This document shows, in pieces, positions 33,251-41,338 of a DNA stretch of 48,297 bases. Source of the stretch: CAZBSE01 sp964561115 (GTDB lineage: Bacteria; Actinomycetota; Humimicrobiia; Humimicrobiales; Humimicrobiaceae); contig CAZLOE010000009.1 of assembly GCA_964561115.1 (NCBI GenBank), forward strand, positions 1-48,297, in the 5' to 3' direction. The translations under genes were made by a program, and so were the position numbers. The stretch's first letter is position 1. Every line of letters starts with the position of its first letter. Under the pieces are notes generated by a model. That model did no database searches. It was not told the origin of the DNA and was given only the letters and a program-made list of their open reading frames with translations.

Positions 33251-34480
33251 TTAGTTTTTAATCCTAAATATTGAAAAGGGGTCTACCCTGCCCAATTCAG
33301 TTATAATCACTCTGTCATTAGGGTTTGCACAGAGCATCTCGGTATTATTATCAGCCGATATAAGTCTTTTTACCTTAAATTTTTTGGGATTTTTATTAGG
33401 CTGGAGTATATCTATGACTTTACCGGTCTTAAATTGGTTTTTAACTCTTATCACAGGGCCTCTGTATCTTTTACTGTAACTGTGATAAGTCCCTACAAAG
33501 TCATACTTTTTTATATAACCTACATTATCATTGTCTTCAAGTTCTTTTCTGTCCTTCAGGAACATAAAACCTGTGGTAAAATTTCTGTGTGAGCATTTGT
33601 CCAGTTCGCCTGCTAGATAAATTATATTTTCTTCAGTAAATTTACCCTGTTTTATATAATCCAGAGCTTTTCTGTAGACCCATGTGGTAAGACTTACGTA
33701 ATTTTCCGTCTTCATCCTTCCCTCTATCTTAACAGCACTTACTCCTGTATCTGCCAGCAGATCCAACCTGGATAACAGACAGAGATCCCTCGAGTTGTAT
33801 ATATAGGTCCCTCTGCTGTCCTGCTCAACAGGGAAGAACAGATTTGGCCTTTCCTCTTCCACAAGATAATATTTCCATCTGCAGCTGTGGGCACATTCCC
33901 CCTTATTGGCATCTCTTCCTGTCATATATTTACTTAGCATGCATCTTCCAGAATAGGATATGCATAAAGCCCCGTGTATAAATATCTCAATCTCGATTTT
34001 TGTATTCTTTACAATATCTTTAAGGTCAGAAAAATTTATTTCTCTTGCCAGGTTAACCCTTGATGCACCTAATTTTTCAAAAAACTTTACTGCTATATGG
34101 TTGTTTATATTAGTCTGGGTGCTTATATGAATTTTTATTTTCGGTAGAATCTTTTTTACCAGCTCCAGTGCTGCAAAATCTGATACTATTATGCCGTTTA
34201 GTTCCAGGTCTTTTAATTTATCCAGGTATTTACTGAATTTGGTTAGTTCAGGTTCAAAAATCACAGAGTTTAAAGTAAGGTAAACCTTTACCCCATGTTT
34301 ATGCGCATACTCAACACCCTCTTTTAATTCGCTGATATTAAAATTTCCCCTGATGCTCCTCAGGTTAAATTCCTTTCCTCCCACATAAACAGCATCTGCA
34401 CCATAATTCACTGCATATTTCAAAATATTTAAATTATTTGCCGGCACCAAGAGTTCCGGAAGTTTTTTAGTTTTCTCCAT
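33251..34480 (-). CDS. trhP: Peptidase U32 family protein, probable tRNA hydroxylation enzyme
   Basis: A U32-family protein of 409 residues. The TIM-barrel start ELLVPANNLNILKYAVNYGADAVYVGG (shown in part) is followed by the family core EIFIHGALCISYSGRCMLS (about 169-187) and cysteines in GECAHSCRWKY, which may bind an iron-sulfur cluster. A conserved domain near residues 350-400 ends with VIITELGRVDPF. U32 members annotated as proteases include TrhP, which with prephenate hydroxylates U34 of tRNAs. The next gene is a TrmR-like methyltransferase, the same pairing as yrrM-yrrN-yrrO of Bacillus subtilis, so tRNA modification is more likely than proteolysis. Confidence 0.8.
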   Translation of the reverse strand: MEKTKKLPELLVPANNLNILKYAVNYGADAVYVGGKEFNLRSIRGNFNISELKEGVEYAHKHGVKVYLTLNSVIFEPELTKFSKYLDKLKDLELNGIIVSDFAALELVKKILPKIKIHISTQTNINNHIAVKFFEKLGASRVNLAREINFSDLKDIVKNTKIEIEIFIHGALCISYSGRCMLSKYMTGRDANKGECAHSCRWKYYLVEEERPNLFFPVEQDSRGTYIYNSRDLCLLSRLDLLADTGVSAVKIEGRMKTENYVSLTTWVYRKALDYIKQGKFTEENIIYLAGELDKCSHRNFTTGFMFLKDRKELEDNDNVGYIKKYDFVGTYHSYSKRYRGPVIRVKNQFKTGKVIDILQPNKNPKKFKVKRLISADNNTEMLCANPNDRVIITELGRVDPFSIFRIKN

Positions 34481-34495
34481 AAAATGATAAATCTA

Positions 34496-35125
34496 TTATT
34501 TTATAAATTTTGTCACCGATAAGCCGTCACCGATATCAAAAAGATAATTGACGAATCCAGAAGATTTTATTATATAGCTTATATATTCCCTGATCCCATT
34601 TACGCTGTTTTGATCATGCTTTCTGATTTTATCCTTAAATATTTTATTCCCGTAAAAAATATTATCGGCGATTATCAGAGCTCCTGGTTTTAGTTTGGTC
34701 TCCAATGCCCTGATATAACGGGGATATTCAAATTTTGCCCCATCAATAAATACAAGATCAAACTTGTCTCTCAACTCCGGTATTATTTTTAAAGCGCTAC
34801 CTGCCAAAAAATTTATTTTTTTTTCAGGGAATAAACTGCTGATAAATTTCTTCGCCTTACCGATCCTTTCCCGGTTTAAATCTATTCCAGTATAATAGCC
34901 TCCTCGCAGACTTTTAATCAAAAAATAAGATGAAAATCCGGTACCGCATCCCACTTCAAGTATACTATCCGGATTTTCAAGTACACATATAAGTTCAAGG
35001 AACCTTCCTGTAGAGATGTCTATTATGGGAATTTTTTTTAAGGCTGCTTCTTTCCTCAAGGCGGACAGTAGTTTTCTTTCCTTATTTAAATTCTGGATTT
35101 CCGTATTGCTATTTGACCTCTGCAT
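34496..35125 (-). CDS. trmR: O-methyltransferase, TrmR-like
   Basis: A class I SAM-dependent O-methyltransferase (209 residues). VGCGTGFSSYFLIK is the SAM-binding motif I, and LVFIDGAKFEYPRYI followed by ADNI completes the catechol-OMT-like (Methyltransf_3) fold. In B. subtilis, TrmR (YrrM) methylates 5-hydroxyuridine in tRNA to 5-methoxyuridine. I place the start at ATG 35125, which has AGGA at 8 nt spacing; a TTG at 35149 is possible. Overlaps mltG by 17 bp and is followed by the U32 gene after 15 bp, so the three are co-expressed. Confidence 0.8.
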   Translation of the reverse strand: MQRSNSNTEIQNLNKERKLLSALRKEAALKKIPIIDISTGRFLELICVLENPDSILEVGCGTGFSSYFLIKSLRGGYYTGIDLNRERIGKAKKFISSLFPEKKINFLAGSALKIIPELRDKFDLVFIDGAKFEYPRYIRALETKLKPGALIIADNIFYGNKIFKDKIRKHDQNSVNGIREYISYIIKSSGFVNYLFDIGDGLSVTKFIK

Positions 35126-36137
35126 TAATAAAATCCTGGTAGTCTTCAAAGAATGAATGGATATGATTTTCAGTATCCGTTATTTTAAAAAACAAGTAAT
35201 CAACATCTTCAGGATCTAAAGCAGCTTTAATGCACTCCAGCCCGGGATTGCATATGGGAGTAGGCGGCAATCCGGCATAAAGCCTTGTATTATATTCGGT
35301 ATCAGTCTGCAGGTCACTTTCAGTCAGGCTTTCATCTTCACCCCATTTATCCAGAAAGTAGCTTAAAGTAGCATCTATATCCAGTTTCATATCTATATCC
35401 AGCCTGTTGTGAATAACCGCAGATATTAAGACTCTTTCCTCAGTAATATATGCCTCTCTTTCAATCATAGATGCGATTATTAATATGTTATATGCTGATA
35501 GGTCTTTACTTTCTGCAAAGGAGTAATCCAGGCTTCCTGTTTCATATTGATACTGTGCAAGCATCATATTAATTATATCCACAGCATTATGATCTACAGT
35601 TATCTCGTAAGTTTTAGGGAATAAAAACCCTTCCAGACTGTGAGCTTCCTCTAAAAAACCGTAATCATAACTGCTTATATCCAACGCCTGCTCTATTTCC
35701 TCATAATCTACAAATGGTATCTCCTCTGATACCTTTACGGCTATCTGTTCTGCAATATAACCTTCCGGGATAGTAAACTTATATGATATTATCGGTGGAC
35801 CGGCTGTTATTTCGTTTAATACCTCTTCAAATTCCGAACCTGTTTTTAGGGTATATATTCCCGGTATCAGACTGCTTTCTTTTCCTTTCTGTTCTACAAA
35901 CAACCTGAAAATAAACGCACTTTCTACTATGCCCTTTTCTTCCAGAAGTGAAGCTATCTCTTTTAGTGTCATTCCCTCTTTTATTTCAAATTCTACTTCT
36001 GTTGTACCAGACACTTCACCGCTTGATCCGCTGTCGAAAATATCACATGATGTGAGGAGTAAAAAAGACAGGGACATCAGTATCAGCACGGTTATAATAA
36101 ACCCGCAGCAGGCAAGTTTTTTATTTGATATTTCCAA
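35109..36137 (-). CDS. mltG: Endolytic murein transglycosylase MltG (YceG-like)
   Basis: MltG (342 residues) cuts nascent glycan strands and may set peptidoglycan chain length. The N-terminal hydrophobic stretch (about 9-30) ends in LLLTSCD, a plausible lipobox with Cys31, so the protein may be a lipoprotein rather than a simple bitopic protein. A LysM-like segment follows (about 46-108, EIKEGMTLKEIASLLEEKGI), then the YceG catalytic domain with EGFLFPKTYE (169-178) and Glu226 in ASMIEREA. GLPPTPICNPG is also conserved. Starts with TTG (36137) after AAGG, overlapping ruvX by 17 bp. Confidence 0.93.
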   Translation of the reverse strand: MEISNKKLACCGFIITVLILMSLSFLLLTSCDIFDSGSSGEVSGTTEVEFEIKEGMTLKEIASLLEEKGIVESAFIFRLFVEQKGKESSLIPGIYTLKTGSEFEEVLNEITAGPPIISYKFTIPEGYIAEQIAVKVSEEIPFVDYEEIEQALDISSYDYGFLEEAHSLEGFLFPKTYEITVDHNAVDIINMMLAQYQYETGSLDYSFAESKDLSAYNILIIASMIEREAYITEERVLISAVIHNRLDIDMKLDIDATLSYFLDKWGEDESLTESDLQTDTEYNTRLYAGLPPTPICNPGLECIKAALDPEDVDYLFFKITDTENHIHSFFEDYQDFINAEVK

Positions 36138-36543
36138 TTTCCTTCTTTCTCCTCTGCAAATAGTCGCTTAGAATTATTGCTGCAGAAAACTTATCAACCT
36201 TCTTGCCAGCTTTCCTGCCTTTGTTACTCTTTCCTAAAAGCTTTAACGGAATCTTAGTTGTATATCTTTCATCCATATAATCCACATCGATTTCTATATC
36301 CTTCTTAAGATCATTTACAAAACTTATCACCTTTTCTGCCTGGTTTCCTATTTCACCCTTTAAGGTATAAGGCAAACCAACAGCAATATTTTCTATATGG
36401 TACTTAGTTATCAAATCCTTTATCTTACTGATTATATTTTTGTCATTCTCATAAACTTCAAGAGGTATAGATGTTATTTCAAGCTCGTCGGAAACTGCTA
36501 CTCCTATCCTTTTTTCTCCTATATCCAGTCCCATTATTCTCAT
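36121..36543 (-). CDS. ruvX: RuvX / YqgF RNase H-like nuclease
   Basis: Putative Holliday-junction resolvase or 16S rRNA-processing nuclease (140 residues). Motifs: MGLDIGEKRIGVAVSD with Asp7, AVGLPYTLKGEIG and the YMDERYTT acidic site. C-terminal KVDKFSAAIILSDYLQRR completes the fold. Its ATG overlaps the stop of alaS (ATGA-type junction), so it is translationally coupled. The alaS-ruvX-mltG order is shared by Bacillota and Actinomycetota. An alternative start at the fourth codon is possible. Confidence 0.93.
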   Translation of the reverse strand: MRIMGLDIGEKRIGVAVSDELEITSIPLEVYENDKNIISKIKDLITKYHIENIAVGLPYTLKGEIGNQAEKVISFVNDLKKDIEIDVDYMDERYTTKIPLKLLGKSNKGRKAGKKVDKFSAAIILSDYLQRRKKEIGNIK

Positions 36544-39251
36544 TTTTTTTTCTTTAATATCTCTAAAGCTTTATTTTTTACAAATTTAATAGCACTACCC
36601 AATGAATCAGGGTCGGATCCGCCCAGCTGAGCATATCCCGTTTTACCTCCTCCACCGCCTTTTATTTTTTTACCTGCCTCTCCTGCAATCATGCTGCAGT
36701 CAACACCATTTTTTATTAGATCATCAGTAGCCTGCAGCACTATAACCGGTTTTTGATTAACAATATTTCCAAAAATAACAAAGGTACCCTTCCCCTTAAA
36801 ATAGTTTTTTACCTCGTCACCTGCATTTCCCATACTCTTGATATCCATATTTGAAAATGCTTTGAATTTTGAAAAATCGAAATCAATTATCTTTAGTTCA
36901 TTACTATCAGTATCATATTTAAATTTATCTGCTATTTCCTTTATTAATACTTTTATCTTCAGTGACATCAGTTCTTCTTCTTTTTTCTGTATCTCTTTTT
37001 TAATTCCGTCAACAGCTTCTACCAGCCTGCCTTCATCCACTTCCAGCTTTGAAGATATTTCACTTAAAACCGCTTCCTTTTCCCGTAAATAATTATAGGC
37101 ATACATACCTGTTGCTCCTTCAATTCTTCTTAAATTGGCGCCTACGCCTGTCTCTGCTATGATTTTGAATATCCCTATATCTCCCGTCCTTTTTACATGA
37201 ATACCCCCGCACAATTCCCTGCTGTAGTTATCTATTTCAACAACTCTTACGAACTTCCCATACTTTTCATCAAACAATGATATGGCTCCTAACTCCTCCG
37301 CAAATTCTCTTGTGGTCTCGAAACATCTCACAATATCATTGTTCTGTATTTTCTCATTTATAATCTGCTCTACTTTTTCCAGGTCCTTTTTTTCTGGCAA
37401 GCTGTAAATAGAGTAGTCAAACCTGAATTTATCCTCGTCTACGAACGAACCGGACTGTTTTACCTCTTTACCAAATACACTCCTTAGAGCCCAGTGAAGA
37501 AGATGAGTAGCAGTATGGTTCCTGCTGATATTTTTCCTGCGCCTATGATCGACTACTGCACTTATCTTATCACCTTTTTTTAATTTACCTCTTTTTAAAA
37601 CTCCCTTGTGAGTATAAATACCTTCAACCGGGATCAGGCACCCTTCCACCTCAAATAAAGCCAAACCGTCTTTTATTATGCCTTTATCTCCTATCTGACC
37701 GCCTTTTTCGCCGTAGAATGGAGTCTTTCTTAAGATTATTTCGCCTTTTTCGCCTTCCGACAGATGAGGAACTAATCTCTTATTGCCGTTTTTATCAGTT
37801 TTTACCATATTTTCTATTACAGTTTCCGCTGAAGTGTTCTGATAACCTATAAATTCGACTTCCGATTCCTTGCTTATCTTCTGATATATGGCAAGATTTT
37901 TATCAATTTTCTTATCAAATAATTTTTTATTTTTTGATTTTTCTTGATGTTTTTTTAAATGTAGATCAAACTTTCCCTTATCCAGCTTTAAATCGTTTTC
38001 TTTTAATATTTCCCTGGTAAGCTCTACGGGAAAACCGTAGGTATCATAAAGTTTAAATGCGTCTCTGGAATCAATATACATGCCTCTTTCCTTTTTGATC
38101 TCCTTGATTTTCTGAATTAAAACCTTGCTGCCTTCCTTTAATGTTTCTGTAAATCTTTTCTCTTCATCATCGACAAGTTTAAAAGAAAAATCTTTCTTTT
38201 CCGATATTTCAGGATATATGTCTGAATACTCGTTTACTACTACTTCACCTATTTTGTTTAAAAAATAATCCTTTATTCCAAGCTGCCTTCCGAATCTTAC
38301 TGCCCTTCTGATTATTCTTCTTAAAATATATCCCCGTCCTTCGTTTGAAGGTGATACTCCATCAGAAATCAGGAAATATATTGCTCTTGAGTGGTCTGCT
38401 ATTATCCTTACAGCCTTGTTAAAATCACTATCACTTATGCTGTTTGGACCTCTTTTCCTTCCTGCTGTGTCTTTCGAAATCTCTAAAACCCTTTCTACTA
38501 TCTTTTTAAACAACACCGTTTTAAAAATGGAAGGTTCTCCTTCCATCACCGCTTCCATTCTCTCAAGCCCCATACCTGTATCAATATTCTTCTTGGGAAG
38601 TACATTATATTTTTTTCCGTTAAAATCATACTCTATAAAAACAAGATTCCATATCTCTATAAACCTTTCACAATCACAGTTGGGACCACACGTTTTTTTT
38701 CCACAGTCGTATTCTTTCCCAAAATCATAATGTATTTCACTGCAGGGTCCGCAGGGTCCCGTCTCTCCTGCAGGCCCCCAGAAATTTTCATCTTTTCCAA
38801 ATTTATATATCCTGTTTTCCGGTATGCCGCTTTCTTTCCAGTATTTTATTGATTCAGTATCTACCGGTATGTCATCATCACCTTTAAATACGGTAATAAA
38901 AATTTTATCTATAGGGATGTTCATAATGTTCAGTATAAAATCCAGAGCATACCCGATTGCTTCTCTTTTAAAATAATCACCAAATGAGAAATTCCCAAGC
39001 ATTTCAAAAAAGGTGCAGTGTCTGTTAGTATAACCCACGCTGTCTATATCACTGGTCCTAAAGCATTTCTGTACTGTAGCTATTCTACTCCGGGGAGGCT
39101 TTTTTATATCTAAAAAAAAGGGCTTAAACTGCTGCATTCCCGCTGTGGTCAGAAGAACGCTTGGATCGTTTTCCGGTATAAGCCCGGAAGAAGGCAAGAT
39201 CAGGTGGTCTCTCTTTTTAAAGTAATCTAAAAATTTCTTTCTGATATCCAT
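36540..39251 (-). CDS. alaS: Alanyl-tRNA synthetase
   Basis: Class II synthetase (903 residues, normal length) charging tRNA-Ala. The aminoacylation core is at about 1-440 with QKCFRTSDID and FFEMLGNFSFGDY motifs. The editing domain (about 550-720) has zinc ligands in HTATHLLH and CGGIHVKRTGDIG. The last domain C-Ala ends in the Gly-rich KIKGGGGGKTGYAQLGGSD. A Cys-rich insert in the core (YDCGKKTCGPNCDCERF) resembles a small zinc knob seen in some AlaRS. Follows the 6S RNA gene by about 31 bp. Weak Shine-Dalgarno at the ATG. Confidence 0.97.
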   Translation of the reverse strand: MDIRKKFLDYFKKRDHLILPSSGLIPENDPSVLLTTAGMQQFKPFFLDIKKPPRSRIATVQKCFRTSDIDSVGYTNRHCTFFEMLGNFSFGDYFKREAIGYALDFILNIMNIPIDKIFITVFKGDDDIPVDTESIKYWKESGIPENRIYKFGKDENFWGPAGETGPCGPCSEIHYDFGKEYDCGKKTCGPNCDCERFIEIWNLVFIEYDFNGKKYNVLPKKNIDTGMGLERMEAVMEGEPSIFKTVLFKKIVERVLEISKDTAGRKRGPNSISDSDFNKAVRIIADHSRAIYFLISDGVSPSNEGRGYILRRIIRRAVRFGRQLGIKDYFLNKIGEVVVNEYSDIYPEISEKKDFSFKLVDDEEKRFTETLKEGSKVLIQKIKEIKKERGMYIDSRDAFKLYDTYGFPVELTREILKENDLKLDKGKFDLHLKKHQEKSKNKKLFDKKIDKNLAIYQKISKESEVEFIGYQNTSAETVIENMVKTDKNGNKRLVPHLSEGEKGEIILRKTPFYGEKGGQIGDKGIIKDGLALFEVEGCLIPVEGIYTHKGVLKRGKLKKGDKISAVVDHRRRKNISRNHTATHLLHWALRSVFGKEVKQSGSFVDEDKFRFDYSIYSLPEKKDLEKVEQIINEKIQNNDIVRCFETTREFAEELGAISLFDEKYGKFVRVVEIDNYSRELCGGIHVKRTGDIGIFKIIAETGVGANLRRIEGATGMYAYNYLREKEAVLSEISSKLEVDEGRLVEAVDGIKKEIQKKEEELMSLKIKVLIKEIADKFKYDTDSNELKIIDFDFSKFKAFSNMDIKSMGNAGDEVKNYFKGKGTFVIFGNIVNQKPVIVLQATDDLIKNGVDCSMIAGEAGKKIKGGGGGKTGYAQLGGSDPDSLGSAIKFVKNKALEILKKKK

Positions 39252-39282
39252 ATTATAAATCAGATTTCATTTGATAATAAAA

Positions 39283-39473
39283 CGGATACTCCATTTGTTC
39301 GTAACTGTAGGAAGTTTTTTTGCGCCCTGCGCTTAACAGGTGGTTGCCCTCCTGTCTGCTTTATAAGTCCCATACTACAATGGGCTTTTATGCTGCAGTC
39401 AAAGTTTGAGCTTCCAATGTAAATTTGTTGGCACAAAAATTTAACTTTGGTTACGATATAAACAGAGTATCCG
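39283..39473 (-). ncRNA. ssrS: 6S RNA (SsrS) candidate
   Basis: The 290-bp gap between aspS and alaS folds into one long rod with an internal bubble. The end stem is perfect, 9 bp (39283-39291 with 39465-39473), then a 7-bp stem (39299-39305 with 39450-39456). Closer to the apex, CTGC/GCAG pair (39356-39359 with 39395-39398) and a hairpin is capped by CCCAT/ATGGG (39369-39373 with 39380-39384). A small hairpin ACAGG/CCTGT (39336-39340 with 39351-39355) sits on the 3' side of the bubble. Total length of about 191 nt fits 6S RNA, which binds the housekeeping RNA polymerase. Its place next to aspS matches bsrA of Bacillus. The strand is inferred from its neighbours. Confidence 0.78.
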
Positions 39474-39483
39474 GGTTGATGTT

Positions 39484-39511
39484 ATCATAATTAAATAGTT
39501 AATTCAATAAA
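39484..39511 (-). promoter_or_regulatory. Candidate promoter of the 6S RNA
   Basis: Minus strand: TATGAT (39484-39489) preceded, with a 16-bp spacer, by TTTATT (39506-39511). The expected start, near 39477, falls just outside the closing stem of the RNA. The -35 is poor, so this is a weak call supported mainly by position. Confidence 0.35.
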
Positions 39512-39541
39512 ACCTGGATTACCCGTAACACTGCATTATTC

Positions 39542-41338
39542 TTATTCTTTACTGTCTTTGATCACATCAATTGATATTTCTTTTAACTGCTCTTTAGATA
39601 CGCTGGAAGGTGAATCAGTAAGCAGGCATACGGCAGATTGTGTTTTTGGAAAGGCTATCACTTCCCTTATACTGCCGAGATTTGCCAGCATCATTACCAT
39701 CCTGTCCATACCCAGAGCAATACCACCGTGAGGAGGTGCACCGTATTCCAGTGACCTAATAAAAAAACCAAAATTTTTCTTTACCGACTCCTCGTCCAGA
39801 TTTAGTACTTTAAATATCTTTTTCTGAAGGTCTATGTCATTTATCCTTATAGAACCTCCTCCAATTTCTTCGCCGTTAAGCACTATATCATAAACCAGAG
39901 AATTGACTTTAAGAGGCTCGGAGTCCAGAAATTTTTTAGTATCTTCATCAGGTGCTGTAAACGGGTGATGCATCGGCGCCAGTTTTTTTTCATTTTCATC
40001 CCATTCAAATAGCGGAAAATCACATACCCAGATAAAATTGAACTGATTCTTATTTATTACATCTAATCTGCTGCCTAAATATTTTCTTAGAATTCCAAGG
40101 ACACTGCAGGCCTTCAAAAACTCATCAGCCACTATAAGGACCAGATTTCTCTCCTTTAATTTTAAATTGTTGATCAGACCCGCCCTTTCACTATCGGACA
40201 GGAATTTAGATATAGGAGACTGAAGGCTCTTGTTTTCGCCTACCCTGATCCATACCAGACCTCCTGCACCATTTTTCTTTGCCATCTCAACTAGGTCATC
40301 AAGCTCTTTTCTGGTCAGGCCGGAGGCATCATCCACTACTATACATTTTATACATCCCTTATTTATAAGGACATCGTTAAAAATTTTGATATTACTTTCT
40401 TTAAATACATCCGAGATATCATTTATGGTAAGACCAAACCTTAGATCAGGTTTATCCGTACCGTAAAGCTCCATGCTCTCCTTCCACTTAATCCTCTTAA
40501 AAGGAAGTTTTATTTCTTTATTCAGAAACTTCTTGAATATATTAGAAAACAAGCCCTCTATTATTTTCATTACATCATCGGCTTCCACAAAGGTCATCTC
40601 CAGATCTATCTGGGTAAATTCCGGCTGCCTGTCAGATCTTAAATCTTCATCTCTGAAACATCTTGCTATCTGATAGCATCTGTCAAATCCAGATATCATC
40701 AAAATCTGTTTAAAAAGCTGCGGTGACTGCGGAAGTGCGTAAAATTTTCCCGGGTTTAATCTTGAAGGGACCAGAAAATCCCTTGCCCCTTCAGGAGTAC
40801 TCTTAGCCATTATGGGTGTCTCTATTTCCAGAAAACCTTGGGAATTTAAATACTGCCTTGCCGCAGCTGTTATATTATGCCTCAATCTAATGTTCTCCTG
40901 CATCTCTGCGTTTCTTAAATCAATATATCTGTACTTTAATCTCTTGTTTTCATCAATTTTTTTTCTATTGCCAAGCATAAAAGGAGGAGTCTTGGATCTG
41001 TTGAAGATAGTGATTTCTTCTACCAATATTTCAACTTCGCCTGTCGGGATAGCCAGATTTATGGTGTCCTTTGATCTCATCCTGACTTTTCCTTTTACTT
41101 TAATTACATATTCATTGCGGATATCTTTTGCAACCTCATAAGAGCTTTTGTTTTTATTGGGGTCGAAAACTAATTGTACCATGCCCGAAAAATCTCTGAG
41201 ATCTATAAAAATCAACTTTCCGTGATCCCTTCTTTTATTGACCCAACCGCATAGAACAACATCCTTACCCTTTGATCCTTTTTTTATTTCACCGCATAAA
41301 TCCGTCCTCATGCTGGTTTTAAATATAGAATTAGTCAT
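39542..41338 (-). CDS. aspS: Aspartyl-tRNA synthetase (bacterial type)
   Basis: Class IIb synthetase of 598 residues. N-terminal OB-fold anticodon domain (about 15-110, CGWVNKRRDHGKLIFIDLRD), catalytic domain with motif 2 RCFRDEDLRSDRQPEFTQID (around 215-235) and motif 3 GIALGMDRMVMMLAN near the end. The bacterial GAD insertion (about 300-400) is present. ATG 41338 has AGGAG at 9 nt spacing; an upstream GTG (41344) lies too close to that site. It overlaps the end of hisS by 8 bp. Whether it is discriminating or also charges tRNA-Asn cannot be told here. Confidence 0.96.
   Translation of the reverse strand: MTNSIFKTSMRTDLCGEIKKGSKGKDVVLCGWVNKRRDHGKLIFIDLRDFSGMVQLVFDPNKNKSSYEVAKDIRNEYVIKVKGKVRMRSKDTINLAIPTGEVEILVEEITIFNRSKTPPFMLGNRKKIDENKRLKYRYIDLRNAEMQENIRLRHNITAAARQYLNSQGFLEIETPIMAKSTPEGARDFLVPSRLNPGKFYALPQSPQLFKQILMISGFDRCYQIARCFRDEDLRSDRQPEFTQIDLEMTFVEADDVMKIIEGLFSNIFKKFLNKEIKLPFKRIKWKESMELYGTDKPDLRFGLTINDISDVFKESNIKIFNDVLINKGCIKCIVVDDASGLTRKELDDLVEMAKKNGAGGLVWIRVGENKSLQSPISKFLSDSERAGLINNLKLKERNLVLIVADEFLKACSVLGILRKYLGSRLDVINKNQFNFIWVCDFPLFEWDENEKKLAPMHHPFTAPDEDTKKFLDSEPLKVNSLVYDIVLNGEEIGGGSIRINDIDLQKKIFKVLNLDEESVKKNFGFFIRSLEYGAPPHGGIALGMDRMVMMLANLGSIREVIAFPKTQSAVCLLTDSPSSVSKEQLKEISIDVIKDSKE

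Noticed and set aside
35126..35149. Upstream TTG start of the TrmR-like gene
   Set aside because: The ATG at 35125 has AGGA at good spacing; the TTG has none.
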